From an uncultured Myxococcales bacterium (GTDB lineage Bacteria > Myxococcota_A > UBA9042): DNA of 64,000 nt. This document shows positions 33,663 through 42,711 of this stretch, in pieces. Within the stretch, counting starts at the first letter, position 1; every line of letters starts with the position of its first letter. Position numbers and translations under genes: made by a program. The stretch is taken from the NCBI GenBank assembly GCA_903842345.1, contig CAIMLR010000028.1, positions 124,001-188,000 of the forward strand, read 5' to 3'. Below the pieces are notes generated by a model. It made no database searches. It was not told the origin of the DNA and saw only the letters and a list, made by a program, of their open reading frames with translations.

Positions 33663-36215
33663 ATGAAACAGCGCAGCTTCCTGCTGCTGTGCAGCATGGC
33701 CTTCACCGCGTGCGGCGGCGTGCAATTTGACCGCGAACCGGGTGTGGAACGCCTCACGCCGCTGCCGACCGGCGCGGAAGTGCTGGTCGTCGATTCGATG
33801 AAGGAAGTCCCGTCGGGCAGCCAGACGCTGGGCACGCTGCACACGCGGCGCACGCAGGAAAAATTCGTCCGCGCGCTGGCAGAGAAGCAGTTGGTGGCGG
33901 CGGCGGCGCCTCGCGGATGCGACCTGCTGGCTGATGTGCGCGAGCAGAAATTTGACGGACCGCCGCGCAAGAGTGGCGGCACGATTGACGAATTTGAGTG
34001 GTCCGCGCGCTGCATTCGCACGGCTGTGGCCGCTGAAGCCGCTGCGCCGGCGCCGGTTGTGCCGACCGCGCCCGCTGCGCCCGCCGCCCGGGAGGAGCCC
34101 AAGTACAAGAACGAGCAGGCGCGGTTGCAGGCGGAGCTCGCCGCAGCCAAAGAGACCGCCAAGAAGGCCGCCAAGATCGCGCAGGAGAAAGAAGACCAGC
34201 TGCGCGACTACGCGGAAAACGCTGAAAAAGAAAAGAAGAAGCAGGCGGCGGCGGAAGTGGAGCGCCAGAAGCGCGACAAGGAACAGGCGGAAAAAGAGAA
34301 GCAGCGCGCGGCCAATGACGCCGCGGACAAGGCGCGCGGCGCGGAGAAGGCGGCTGAAAAGGCGCACGCGGCGGCGGATGCTGCGGAAAAGGATCGCAAG
34401 AGGCTGGTGGCGGACGCGTCGGAGAAGGCCAAGGTCATCGCGGAAGCGCCTACGCCCGCCAACTTCAAGGCCGTCGCGGACGCCGGCGAAAAAGTGCGGA
34501 TTGCGACGGAAAACGCGGAGAAGGCCAAGCAGGCGGCTGAACAGGCGGACAAGGACGCGAAGAAGGCCGGTGAGGTTGCGGCGGAGAAGGCCAAGTCGCT
34601 CGACAACGAGAAAGCCCGCGCCGAGGCGGTGGAGCGCGAGCGCAAGGCCAAGGACGAAGCGGACCGCAAGGCCAAGGAAGAAGCCGAACGGAAGGCGAAG
34701 GAAGAAGCCGAGCGCAAAGCCAAGGACGAAGCCGGGAAGGCGGCCGTGGCTGCGGCGGTTCCGGCAGGCGCGGCGCCGGTTGTGGCGGATCGGGCTGCGG
34801 CGGCCAAAACGGAGAAAGACGCGAAGGCGGCGATCGCTGCCGAAAAGAAGCGGCAGGAAGCCGAGAAGAAGCGGCTTGAGGCGGAGGCGAAACGCGCGGA
34901 AGCCGAGCGGCGCAAGGCTGAAGCGGCGGCGAAGAAGGCCAAGGCCAAAGAGGCACCGCCGTCTGCGCTCACGGACGTGGATGTGGCGCTCAAGGACGGT
35001 TCCGTCAACGCGCTGCTGGCCAACATGGCGCTCCGTCCGGAAGCGGACGCGCGGGTTGTGGCGGCGCTGGACAAGCGCGTGGCGGAGTCGTCGGCAGAAT
35101 GGGTCACCGTCGAGGGCGTTGTCGTCTCAACCGTGGAAGATGAGCGCGGCCCAAAGTTTGACGCCGATGCGGTCGCCAAGGACGTGGAGGAAGCGCACGC
35201 GACGGGCAGCAAGTTCCTGACGCCGCGCGAGTACAGCTATCGCTACACGTTGCGCAATCCGGCGGCGCGCGCCGTTTCCCTGGAAGTGGACCTCCCGGGC
35301 CAGCGGCTCCGGCGCGTCCTGACGGCGGGCCAGCAGCTTGTGGCGCAGGCGACCGTGGCCTGCATTCCCCACGGTTCAGTGACCAAGCGCCTCAATGGCG
35401 CCGTGCTCGAGTACCACTTTGAGTGCAATGCGGACAATCAGGCGCGCGTCGTCGCCGTCCGCCCGGTGGAGCGCGAGCTGCTGCTGGACAAGCGCGCGGC
35501 GGACGCAGAAGTGCCGCTGGAAGTGATTGCGCGGATTTGGCAGATGCTGCCCGGCACCGCGCTGACGGGGCAGTACGCGGCGATGATCGACGAGTTTATG
35601 CGCCGGCGAGCCGATGGCTTCGGCGAGTTTCAGGGCCGACTGGCGACGCAGCACAAAGCCAATCCGGAAGCGCCGACGCCGGTGCTCGCGACGATCCGCA
35701 ACGCGTCCCAGCACGACGCGACGGTGGTGTTCGACGTCGGCACGGGTCGCGAGCAGCGGCTCATCATTCCGCGCGGGCAGACGGGCGAGATGAAGCTGGA
35801 TGTGCCCGGCGGGGTGACGCCGGACCTGAAGATTCTCGGCATCCTGCCGCGGCTGCGGTCGCTCGACTGGTTGGTCGGCGTGTGGTCGTTCAAGGGCGCG
35901 AAGATGGCGCTGTTGCCGGCTGAACGCGGCCAGTGGACGGCGTTCTTGCTGCCCGCGGACGGCGGTCGCGTCACTGCGGTTGGCTTGCACGTCCAGGACG
36001 GCATCCTGCAGGCGCGCGCCAATGCGCCGGCTGCCTTTGTCAAAGCCCTCTACGGCGCCGACACGCCCGGCAGTTGCGACGACGGTTGCGAACTGCGTTG
36101 GATGATGCGCGTTGCCGATTTTGACCAGTACGTCACGGGCGCAGGCCGCGCGCTTCAGGTCGAATTCGACGCTGCGGATCGCCGCGCCACCGTCCGATTT
36201 GCCGCTGAGCACTGA
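33663..36215 (+). CDS. Lipoprotein with long TolA-like Lys/Ala/Glu coiled coil
   Basis: An 850-residue lipoprotein (ATG 33663, lipobox in CSMAFTAC). A short N-terminal domain (to about residue 125) contains LVVDSMKEV and CDLLADVREQKFDG. An Ala/Pro hinge then leads to a coiled coil of roughly 290 residues (about 145-435) built from Lys, Ala and Glu with near-repeats such as ERKAKEEAERKAKEEA. The C-terminal 400 residues form a globular, beta-rich domain with no recognised family (KRLNGAVLEYHFECN, VVFDVGTGREQRL). The rod resembles TolA and periplasm-spanning helices, suggesting a spacer between the outer membrane and another layer. Function not recognised. Confidence 0.7.
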   Translation: MKQRSFLLLCSMAFTACGGVQFDREPGVERLTPLPTGAEVLVVDSMKEVPSGSQTLGTLHTRRTQEKFVRALAEKQLVAAAAPRGCDLLADVREQKFDGPPRKSGGTIDEFEWSARCIRTAVAAEAAAPAPVVPTAPAAPAAREEPKYKNEQARLQAELAAAKETAKKAAKIAQEKEDQLRDYAENAEKEKKKQAAAEVERQKRDKEQAEKEKQRAANDAADKARGAEKAAEKAHAAADAAEKDRKRLVADASEKAKVIAEAPTPANFKAVADAGEKVRIATENAEKAKQAAEQADKDAKKAGEVAAEKAKSLDNEKARAEAVERERKAKDEADRKAKEEAERKAKEEAERKAKDEAGKAAVAAAVPAGAAPVVADRAAAAKTEKDAKAAIAAEKKRQEAEKKRLEAEAKRAEAERRKAEAAAKKAKAKEAPPSALTDVDVALKDGSVNALLANMALRPEADARVVAALDKRVAESSAEWVTVEGVVVSTVEDERGPKFDADAVAKDVEEAHATGSKFLTPREYSYRYTLRNPAARAVSLEVDLPGQRLRRVLTAGQQLVAQATVACIPHGSVTKRLNGAVLEYHFECNADNQARVVAVRPVERELLLDKRAADAEVPLEVIARIWQMLPGTALTGQYAAMIDEFMRRRADGFGEFQGRLATQHKANPEAPTPVLATIRNASQHDATVVFDVGTGREQRLIIPRGQTGEMKLDVPGGVTPDLKILGILPRLRSLDWLVGVWSFKGAKMALLPAERGQWTAFLLPADGGRVTAVGLHVQDGILQARANAPAAFVKALYGADTPGSCDDGCELRWMMRVADFDQYVTGAGRALQVEFDAADRRATVRFAAEH

Positions 36216-36250
36216 TTCACATCAAACTCGCATGATTCTCCGCGCTCTGG

Positions 36251-36256
36251 TATCTT
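36251..36256 (+). promoter_or_regulatory. Candidate -10 element of a leaderless hybrid kinase mRNA
   Basis: TATCTT followed by TTGCCGC and then the ATG at 36264. There is no Shine-Dalgarno sequence, and the expected transcription start coincides with the start codon. No convincing -35. Confidence 0.3.
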
Positions 36257-36263
36257 TTGCCGC

Positions 36264-38969
36264 ATGATGGCAGAGCCAGTCGATGACCGCCAAGTTCGGG
36301 ACGACGCGTTTGAACGCCGCGTTGCCGAACGCGCGCTGGACGTCGACCTGCGCCGCCTGCGCTCCCGGGCGTTGCGCGTGCACGCGACGATGGCCTGGCT
36401 CCTGCCACTTCAGGCGCTCGTCTGCGTCGGCTCAGCCTGGTCCACCGGCCCCGACGACATCATCCTCTTCGGCATGCGCCGCTGGCTGATGGTCAGCATT
36501 CTCGCCCCGCTGGTGGCGGTGATCGCCGGCAGGATCACCTTGGGCACCACGGGCGATCGCACTTCACGCGTCCAGGTCGCCATTTGCCAATTCGCCATGT
36601 ACGGCGTCATCCAGATCGCCGGCGGCGGTCCAGTGCAGATGCAGGTCCACGAGTACGTCTCGCTCGCGCTGCTGTCCCTCTATCACGACGTGCCGGTCAT
36701 GCTCACCGCGATGGCGCTGATGGCGCTGTTCGATTTTGGCGGCTATTTCGTCGTCGCGACGTACGGCGACCGGCAGGCGATTGGTTGGCAGGCGTTCGTT
36801 GCCCAGACGAGCGCCGCGATCGTCGCGACCGGCATGTACGTCCTCTGGGACCGGCGTGAGCAGCGCGTTGCGGCGGTGCATGAGGCGCAGCTGGAACTGG
36901 AGACTGAGCGCCGCAAGGAGACCGCCCAGGAGCTGCGCGAGACGGCGGCGCGTTACCGGCGCGTCGTCGATTCCAACCTGATTGGCATCTGTTTCTGGGA
37001 CAATACGGGGCAGGTCGTGGACGCCAACGACGCGTATCTGCAGTTGTTGGGCTATGACCGGCGCGATCTGGACATGCGCCTGCTCAAGCACGAGAGCCTC
37101 ACGCCGCCTGATTGGCGCGACGTGACCGATTCAACCCTTGTGGAGCTGCGCGAGCGCGGGATCGCCGTGCCGAGTGAGAAGGAGTACGTCCGCAAAGACG
37201 GGTCGCGCGTTCAGGTGCTCCGCGGCAGCGCGTCGGTGGAAGGCGCCAATCTGGGCGTGAGCTTCGTGCTCGACTTGCGCGAGCTGAAGCGCCTCGAGAA
37301 GAACCTGAACGCGGTGCTGCAGGCCAACATCATCGGCGTCGTGTTCTGGGAAGGGGAGCGCTGGACGGACGCGAATGACGCGTTTCTCGGGATGCTCGGC
37401 TACTCGCGCGACGAGATGACGCTGACGGAAATGCGGATGTCCTGGCTGCTGGCGGCGGCCAAAGAGGGCACGTTGGCCGAACTCCGCCGCGAGCTGGACG
37501 AGACGGGGCGTTTCCTTGTGCGCGAGGTTCCGCTTCTGCGGCGCGACGGCGGCCATGTGCCGGCGTTGATTGCGGGCGTCCGGCTTTCCCGCGATCCGCC
37601 GCATGGCGTCACCTTCGTGCTGGACATCAGCGCGCAAAAAGCCGTGGAACGCGAATTGGCGACGGCGCGCGACAGCCTGGAAATTCGCGTCCATCAGCGC
37701 ACGGAACAGCTTGCGCAGGCCAATGCCCAGCTCTCGCTGGCCAAGGACACGGCGGAGTCGGCCAACCGCGCCAAGAGCCAGTTCCTCGCCAACATGAGCC
37801 ATGAAATCCGCACGCCCATGACGGCGATTCAGGGGTTTGCCGAGCTGTTGCAGGATCCGGATCTCGAGGATACCGACCGGCGGCAGTACGCCAACACGAT
37901 TCGCCGCAACAGCGATCACCTGCTGCGTCTCCTGGACGACGTGCTGGACCTTTCGCGCATCGAAGCGGACCGGATGCAGCTGGCGACCGAGCGCACGCCG
38001 CTGGTGCCGCTGCTGCAGGACGTGCTGGAACTGATGCAGGCGCGCGCGGCGCACAAGGGCCTGACGCTGCGGTTGCGGCTGCCGACGGCGGTGCCAACGT
38101 GGGTCGTCGTGGACCCGCTGCGGCTGCGACAAGTGCTGCTCAACCTGGTGGGGAACGCCCTCAAGTTCACTCAGGACGGGGAAGTCACAATCACGGTGGC
38201 GATGCACGAGTCGAACGGCCGCGCCGCGCACGTGGAGATCGCGGTGGCGGACACGGGCATCGGGATTGATGACGAGCAGATGTCCCGGCTGTTCCAGCCC
38301 TTTGCCCAAGCCGACGCCTCGACGACGCGCCGTTTTGGCGGATCAGGTCTCGGGCTGGCGATTTCCCGGCGGCTGGCGACGCTGATGGGCGGCGAACTCA
38401 CGGCGGAGAGCACGGCGGGGCAAGGCTCGACGTTCACCTTGCGCATTGACCCGGGCGTGATTGACGAGTCGCCGCTGGAGCACGTGCCGGAGCAGCTGAT
38501 CAGCGGCCTGCATGAACCCGTGCGCATCAAGAGCGAGGCAGTGCGGACGGGCGTGCGGGTGCTGCTGGCGGAGGATGGCGTTGACAACCAGTTGCTGATT
38601 ACGACGTATCTGCATCACGCCGGGATCGAAGTGACCGTCGCCGATGACGGTCGTGCCGCCGTTGAGGAGGTCGCACGCGCGCAGGCGGCCGGGACGCCGT
38701 TTTCGCTCGTGCTCATGGACATGCAGATGCCGGAGCTGGACGGCTACGAGGCGACGCGGCAACTGCGCGCTGACGGGTTTGTCCAGCCGATTGTCGCGCT
38801 GACGGCGCACGCGATGGCCGGCGACCGCGAGCACTGCCTGGAGGCGGGGTGCACCGATTACATCGCCAAGCCGCTGAGTCGCGCAGGATTGCTGGCGGCG
38901 ATTCGCCGCAATCTTCCGCCGCCGCACGGCGCCTGCGTTGTGGACGCGACCGCGGAAACGCTGGCCTGA
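36264..38969 (+). CDS. Membrane hybrid sensor kinase (PAS-PAS-HisKA-HATPase-receiver)
   Basis: A 901-residue kinase. The N-terminal membrane module (about 40-195) has five or six hydrophobic segments and a conserved-looking His in [17 protein letters not shown], a layout seen in membrane sensor domains. A short coiled coil leads to two PAS domains (about 230-345 and 350-465; [19 protein letters not shown] and [18 protein letters not shown]). HisKA follows with H513 in MSHEIRTPM, then HATPase ([35 protein letters not shown]) and a receiver with D819 in [13 protein letters not shown]. The final phosphate acceptor and output are not encoded next to it. The start is ATG 36264 or the adjacent ATG 36267, with no ribosome-binding site. 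Confidence 0.92.
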   Translation: MMAEPVDDRQVRDDAFERRVAERALDVDLRRLRSRALRVHATMAWLLPLQALVCVGSAWSTGPDDIILFGMRRWLMVSILAPLVAVIAGRITLGTTGDRTSRVQVAICQFAMYGVIQIAGGGPVQMQVHEYVSLALLSLYHDVPVMLTAMALMALFDFGGYFVVATYGDRQAIGWQAFVAQTSAAIVATGMYVLWDRREQRVAAVHEAQLELETERRKETAQELRETAARYRRVVDSNLIGICFWDNTGQVVDANDAYLQLLGYDRRDLDMRLLKHESLTPPDWRDVTDSTLVELRERGIAVPSEKEYVRKDGSRVQVLRGSASVEGANLGVSFVLDLRELKRLEKNLNAVLQANIIGVVFWEGERWTDANDAFLGMLGYSRDEMTLTEMRMSWLLAAAKEGTLAELRRELDETGRFLVREVPLLRRDGGHVPALIAGVRLSRDPPHGVTFVLDISAQKAVERELATARDSLEIRVHQRTEQLAQANAQLSLAKDTAESANRAKSQFLANMSHEIRTPMTAIQGFAELLQDPDLEDTDRRQYANTIRRNSDHLLRLLDDVLDLSRIEADRMQLATERTPLVPLLQDVLELMQARAAHKGLTLRLRLPTAVPTWVVVDPLRLRQVLLNLVGNALKFTQDGEVTITVAMHESNGRAAHVEIAVADTGIGIDDEQMSRLFQPFAQADASTTRRFGGSGLGLAISRRLATLMGGELTAESTAGQGSTFTLRIDPGVIDESPLEHVPEQLISGLHEPVRIKSEAVRTGVRVLLAEDGVDNQLLITTYLHHAGIEVTVADDGRAAVEEVARAQAAGTPFSLVLMDMQMPELDGYEATRQLRADGFVQPIVALTAHAMAGDREHCLEAGCTDYIAKPLSRAGLLAAIRRNLPPPHGACVVDATAETLA

Positions 38970-38973
38970 GCGG

Positions 38974-39456
38974 TCAATTCTGCGTGATGCCTTCCAGCGA
39001 CATCACGTCTTCCGTCACCCACGCATCGGAACGCCAGAAGCCTTGGACGTTGAACGCCTCCGACATCGTGCGCGTGCGCTGGCGGGCCGCGGCAATGCGT
39101 TCGCGGATCTCCGCGGAGAACACGTCGGAGTCGCTCTCAACCGGGGGCACCGGGGTCTGTTCCGCCGCCAGCGCCGCCAACCAGCGCTGATTGGCGAGCA
39201 GAATCCGCTCCTCCGTGTGCGCGACTTCCGGCTCGATGTCCTCGTCGGTCGGGTGCAGGATGATCTTGCTCTTGTGCACCGTTGGCGGCTGCATGTCGAT
39301 CCACGGCAACGACTCGCCCGCCTTGTCAAAGCACTCCACCCAGCGCGGCGGCGGCACCTGATCAAGCTCGACTTCAATGATCAACAGCCGGGCATAGCGC
39401 GGATGGATTCCCACGACTTCGACGCGCAGGGGTTTGATCGGATGTGGCAGGCTCAT
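38974..39456 (-). CDS. Hypothetical protein
   Basis: A 160-residue protein, ATG 39456 with GAGGG 5 bp upstream. The N-terminal part is a small beta-rich fold (PLRVEVVGIHPRYARLLIIEVEL) and the rest is charged and helical (HTEERILLANQRWLAALAA, IRERIAAARQRTRTMSEAF). No signal peptide, membrane segment or known motif. It is convergent with the hybrid kinase (4 bp apart). Its upstream region has a promoter-like element and two phased direct repeats, so it may be under specific control. Family not recognised. Confidence 0.7.
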   Translation of the reverse strand: MSLPHPIKPLRVEVVGIHPRYARLLIIEVELDQVPPPRWVECFDKAGESLPWIDMQPPTVHKSKIILHPTDEDIEPEVAHTEERILLANQRWLAALAAEQTPVPPVESDSDVFSAEIRERIAAARQRTRTMSEAFNVQGFWRSDAWVTEDVMSLEGITQN

Positions 39457-39504
39457 GGGATCCCTCAGAGGTCGCTGGGGCCGGGGGGAGCGGCGCACGG
39501 CTTG

Positions 39505-39532
39505 ATGGTAGCGATGCCGCCCCCGGCTGCAA
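39505..39532 (-). promoter_or_regulatory. Possible promoter of the hypothetical gene at 38974-39456
   Basis: Minus strand TTGCAG (39532-39527), 16 bp, TACCAT (39510-39505). Predicted start near 39499, about 43 bp before the ATG. Confidence 0.35.
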
Positions 39533-39541
39533 CCCATTTGC

Positions 39542-39572
39542 CGCAAAAAGTCGTGAGCCAGTCGCAAAAAGT
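39542..39572. promoter_or_regulatory. Two direct repeats spaced two helical turns apart (possible activator sites)
   Basis: CGCAAAAAGT occurs at 39542-39551 and 39563-39572, exactly 21 bp apart. Relative to the candidate minus-strand transcription start the centres lie near -47 and -68, where activators bind. A third copy, inverted (ACTTTTTGC), is at 39876-39884 over the -10 candidate of the kinase gene. Confidence 0.45.
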
Positions 39573-39874
39573 TCAGCTTCGCCGATCGCCGACCGCCTGG
39601 TCCGCGATGAATGTGCACGCATCTGTGAAGAACTATATGGAAGCGTTTGTGAAGCACGTTCCCGATCGCGTAGGCTTGCCGTGCAGCTTGAGCTGCGGGT
39701 AGGTTGGCGTGGCAAACGCTGGGGTTCTTCAGTCCGGTCCAGCAAGTCCGTCTTGGCTTACCGCGCCATTTCAGCCGCTGTCTGCGGGTTCGCCGCTAGC
39801 GGGCCGCGCGCGCCACTATCTTGTGACAAAGCCTCGCCCGATCGGGCACATGATTCGCATTGACGCGAGGGCGG

Positions 39875-39880
39875 TACTTT
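39875..39880 (+). promoter_or_regulatory. Candidate -10 element of the Ser/Thr kinase gene
   Basis: TACTTT followed by TTGCCGC, closely similar to the GGTATCTTTTGCCGCAT context at 36249. Predicted start near 39887, leaving a leader of about 85 nt that contains the hairpin at 39914-39940. The -35 is weak (TTCGCA with a 15-bp spacer). Confidence 0.3.
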
Positions 39881-39913
39881 TTGCCGCATCTGCCGCCGTC
39901 GAGAATTTGGCCC

Positions 39914-39940
39914 CACTCCAGCGCGTTATTCGCTGGAGTG
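39914..39940 (+). promoter_or_regulatory. Perfect 10-bp hairpin in the kinase leader
   Basis: CACTCCAGCG, a 7-nt loop (CGTTATT) and CGCTGGAGTG, ending 31 bp before the ATG at 39972. No U-tract follows, so it is unlikely to be an intrinsic terminator. It could be a leader-RNA structure or a dyad operator. Confidence 0.6.
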
Positions 39941-39971
39941 AAGGCCCAAAAGCAGCGGTTGAGGCGTCCGC

Positions 39972-41177
39972 ATGAGTCCGAACTCCAGCCGCGAGCCAGA
40001 ATGGGTGGACGGACTGCGCTTTTGCCCCCACTGCGGCAGCCGCGGCAAGGCCACGGAATGCACGTACGACGGCCACGTGACCGTGCCGGCGGTCAAGTTC
40101 GATCCTCAGGTGCAAATTCGTCCCGGGGACGTGCTGGCGGGCCGCTACCGGCTCACTGCGCAAATCGCCAAGGGCGGTTACGGCGCGATCTACGCGGGCG
40201 AGCACATCGTCACCGGCCAGGATGTGGCGATCAAGGTGCTGAAAACCGACTTTGGCGGTCCGGACGACGCGACAATCCGCCGCTTCTTTCGCGAGGCGCG
40301 CGTCACGGCGTCCCTCAAACATCCTAATACCATTCGTGTGTTTGACGTCGGGCAGGCGCCAGGCGGCGCGTTCTTCCTGGCGATGGAGATGCTCAAGGGG
40401 CCGACCCTGGAGCAGATCCTGACGGAGCGTCTGGCGCATGGCCGCGCGCTGACCGAACCGGAGACGATCGACCTGGCCGTGCCGGTGCTCCGCAGCTTGG
40501 GGGAAGCGCACGCGCTGGGGCTTGTGCATCGGGACATGAAACCGTCCAACATCATCCTCGCGGACTTTGGCGACGGCGAGCCGGTCGTGAAACTCGTCGA
40601 TTTTGGCATAGCCTGGATGCACGGCTCGTCGCTAACGACGACGGGCATGGCGCTCGGTACGCCCGCCTACATGAGCCCGGAGCAATGTGAAGCCGCGGAT
40701 CTGGACGGTCGCAGCGATCTCTACGCGTTCGGCATCCTGCTGTACCGCTGCCTGGCGGGCGACGTCCCGTTTCATCAGTCATCCGCCGTCGCGATCATGC
40801 AGTCGCATTTGCGCGCGCCGGTGCCCGATATTCGCAAGGCCGCGCTGTCGCCGGTGACGGACGCCTTCAATGCCGTGTTGCAGCGCGCGCTGGCCAAGCG
40901 GCCGGCCGATCGCTTTGCCCGTGCGGTGGACATGCGCAAAGCGTTGGAAGCGGTGCGGGACATGTTCTGGCCGGACGCGCCGGAGGGCACGATCTCCATG
41001 GTCGAATCGGTGACGCCGCTGACGGCGACGCCCAAGCATACGAACATCAGCGGGCTCGTGAACCTGCCGCCGCCCAACAGCTTGGCGATTACCGCCTCGC
41101 AGCCGAGCTCGCCGCGAATTCCCGTCGCGCAGGTCGATCGAACGCAGAAGTTGGCCGCTGAGCAGGCTGAGAAGTAG
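39972..41177 (+). CDS. Soluble Hanks-type Ser/Thr protein kinase with N-terminal zinc ribbon
   Basis: A 401-residue kinase. A short N-terminal CPHCGS...C motif (about residues 18-30) resembles half a zinc ribbon. The kinase domain runs from about 55 to 330: Gly-loop IAKGGYGAIY, ATP-binding Lys in VAIKVLK, catalytic Asp188 in HRDMKPSN, DFGIAW, and GTPAYMSPEQ in the activation segment with Thr residues that may be autophosphorylated. The C-terminal tail is low-complexity and has no membrane helix, unlike PknB sensors. This soluble layout is common in Myxococcota. Substrates are unknown. It converges with the deoxynucleoside kinase gene, 6 bp away. Confidence 0.92.
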   Translation: MSPNSSREPEWVDGLRFCPHCGSRGKATECTYDGHVTVPAVKFDPQVQIRPGDVLAGRYRLTAQIAKGGYGAIYAGEHIVTGQDVAIKVLKTDFGGPDDATIRRFFREARVTASLKHPNTIRVFDVGQAPGGAFFLAMEMLKGPTLEQILTERLAHGRALTEPETIDLAVPVLRSLGEAHALGLVHRDMKPSNIILADFGDGEPVVKLVDFGIAWMHGSSLTTTGMALGTPAYMSPEQCEAADLDGRSDLYAFGILLYRCLAGDVPFHQSSAVAIMQSHLRAPVPDIRKAALSPVTDAFNAVLQRALAKRPADRFARAVDMRKALEAVRDMFWPDAPEGTISMVESVTPLTATPKHTNISGLVNLPPPNSLAITASQPSSPRIPVAQVDRTQKLAAEQAEK

Positions 41178-41183
41178 TCGGCC

Positions 41184-41921
41184 CTACGCCGTCGGTGCCC
41201 ACGTGCCGCGGCCTTTGAGCACACCTTCCAGCGCGGTCACAAGCTCCACGCGATCCACGAGGTTCTCCCAGTAATCGAGTTTTTCCGTCTCGATCACGAG
41301 CGTCGGCCCCAGATCGTAAGCGGCAAACCAGTCCTCGTAGGCTTGATGCAGCGCCGACAGATAGCGCGGCTTCATCGCCTGCTCCTCCGGCCGGCCGCGC
41401 GCGCGAATTCGGCGTCTGATCCCCGGCAGGCTGCATCGCAGGTAGATGAGCAGGTCCGGGCGCGGCAGCGTGTCGCGGATTGCCGCGTACATCCCTGAAT
41501 ACGTGGCAAAATCCCGATCGCTCAGGACGCCCAGCGTGTGCAGCGTGCGCGCGAAGATCTCGGCGTCCTCGTAGATCGTCCGGTCCTGGACAAAGACGCT
41601 GCCCGGTTCCGCGGCGATCAACCGCGCGAGGTCGAGGTGCGCGCGGAACTTGGCGGAGAGAAAGTACATTTGGCTGTGGAACGCATAGCGCTTCATGTCG
41701 CCATAGAAGTCCTTGAGGTACGGATTGGAGTCGTTTGGCTCGTAAAATGGCTTGATCGCAAAACGCTTTTCAAGAAATCCGGTCAGCGTCGACTTGCCCG
41801 CGCCGATGTTGCCGGCAATCGCCACGAAGCGCGCGTCGCCGGCGGGAACGGTGGCGCCAACGGCGATGGCTGGCCCTGATGGCTTGATATGTGTGCCTTT
41901 TTTCGCAACCGGATGTGCCAT
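41184..41921 (-). CDS. Deoxynucleoside kinase
   Basis: A 245-residue kinase of the deoxyguanosine/deoxyadenosine/thymidine kinase 2 family. P-loop IAGNIGAGKSTLT near residue 35, EPNDSNPYLKDFYGD, the QDRTIYEDAEIF (DRS-like) motif, and the LID-type RIRARGRPEEQ with Arg residues for phosphate binding. It phosphorylates deoxynucleosides for nucleotide salvage; base specificity cannot be read reliably. The ATG at 41921 (MAHPVAKKG) gives a 22-residue N-terminal extension before the P-loop core. Divergent from the methyltransferase gene. It complements the adenosine deaminase encoded nearby. Confidence 0.9.
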   Translation of the reverse strand: MAHPVAKKGTHIKPSGPAIAVGATVPAGDARFVAIAGNIGAGKSTLTGFLEKRFAIKPFYEPNDSNPYLKDFYGDMKRYAFHSQMYFLSAKFRAHLDLARLIAAEPGSVFVQDRTIYEDAEIFARTLHTLGVLSDRDFATYSGMYAAIRDTLPRPDLLIYLRCSLPGIRRRIRARGRPEEQAMKPRYLSALHQAYEDWFAAYDLGPTLVIETEKLDYWENLVDRVELVTALEGVLKGRGTWAPTA

Positions 41922-41951
41922 GGGGCCTCGCCAGAAAGGGCGCGCGCAGTG

Positions 41952-41957
41952 TACCAT
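41952..41957 (+). promoter_or_regulatory. Candidate -10 element of a leaderless methyltransferase mRNA
   Basis: TACCAT then CGCGC, 10 bp before the ATG at 41968, which lacks a Shine-Dalgarno sequence. A TCGCCA at 41928-41933 with an 18-bp spacer could be the -35. Confidence 0.3.
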
Positions 41958-41967
41958 CGCGCTCGCC

Positions 41968-42702
41968 ATGACGCAGTACCAGTACTCCACGACCTTTCAA
42001 GCCTACACGACCACCTCCAACGAGGCGTCCGCGCAGCGCATCGTGGCGCTTGTGCAGGATTGGCTCAAACCGCAAAGCGTGGTCGATTTTGGCTGCGGCC
42101 AGGCGGTCTGGCTGGGCGCGTGGCAAGCGGCGGGCGTCACGGACGTGCAGGGTGTGGACGGCGACTACGTCGATCGCGACGCGCTGCGGGTGCCGGCAAG
42201 CCAGTTCCTGGCCACGGATTTGGCGCAGCCGATTGACCTCAAACGGCGCTTCGACCTCGTCGAGTGCCTGGAAGTCGCGGAACACATCCCGGAGAGCGCG
42301 TCAGGAACGCTGCTCAACACGCTGACGCGCCACGGCGACGTGCTGCTGTTCTCCGCGGCGCCTCCAGGCCAGGGCGGTGAGCACCACGTCAATGAACAGC
42401 CGTACGCGTGGTGGCGCGACGCGCTGGCGGCCCACGGTTTCGAACTGTTCGACTGCATCCGGCCGCGCGTCGCCAAAGATCCGGCGGTGCAGCCCTGGTA
42501 CCGCTACAACGTGTTCCTGTTCGTGCGCCGCGATCACCTCGCGCAGCTGCCGGACGCCGTTCGCCAGACCCACATTCCGGCCCATGCGCCGATTCCGGAC
42601 GTTTCGCCGTTCCGCTATCGGCTGCGCAAGAAGGTCGTCAAGCAGATTCCGCAGGTGCTGGCGGATCAGCTGGCGCGGGCCAAAGCCAAGCTCACGCGCT
42701 GA
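41968..42702 (+). CDS. SAM-dependent methyltransferase
   Basis: A 244-residue class I methyltransferase. Motif I is VVDFGCGQAVWLGAW near residue 38, the acidic residue after strand 2 is in VQGVDGDYVD, and motif IV is FDLVECLEVAEHIPE. LLFSAAPPGQGGEHHVNEQP follows, as in the FkbM/UbiG-like methyltransferases often found with glycan or lipid genes. The C-terminal part is basic and helical (RYRLRKKVVKQIPQVL). The substrate is unknown and the neighbours give no pathway. ATG 41968 is the first Met of the conserved block. Confidence 0.88.
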   Translation: MTQYQYSTTFQAYTTTSNEASAQRIVALVQDWLKPQSVVDFGCGQAVWLGAWQAAGVTDVQGVDGDYVDRDALRVPASQFLATDLAQPIDLKRRFDLVECLEVAEHIPESASGTLLNTLTRHGDVLLFSAAPPGQGGEHHVNEQPYAWWRDALAAHGFELFDCIRPRVAKDPAVQPWYRYNVFLFVRRDHLAQLPDAVRQTHIPAHAPIPDVSPFRYRLRKKVVKQIPQVLADQLARAKAKLTR

Positions 42703-42711
42703 CCGCAGGCG

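Larger units (their letters stand above)
39457..39971. other. Large divergent regulatory region
   Basis: About 515 bp without a credible gene between the hypothetical protein and the Ser/Thr kinase. It holds a minus-strand promoter (39505-39532), two phased direct repeats (39542-39572), a small dyad GCAGCT-TG-AGCTGC (39683-39696), a plus-strand -10 candidate (39875-39880) and a strong hairpin (39914-39940). Confidence 0.55.
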
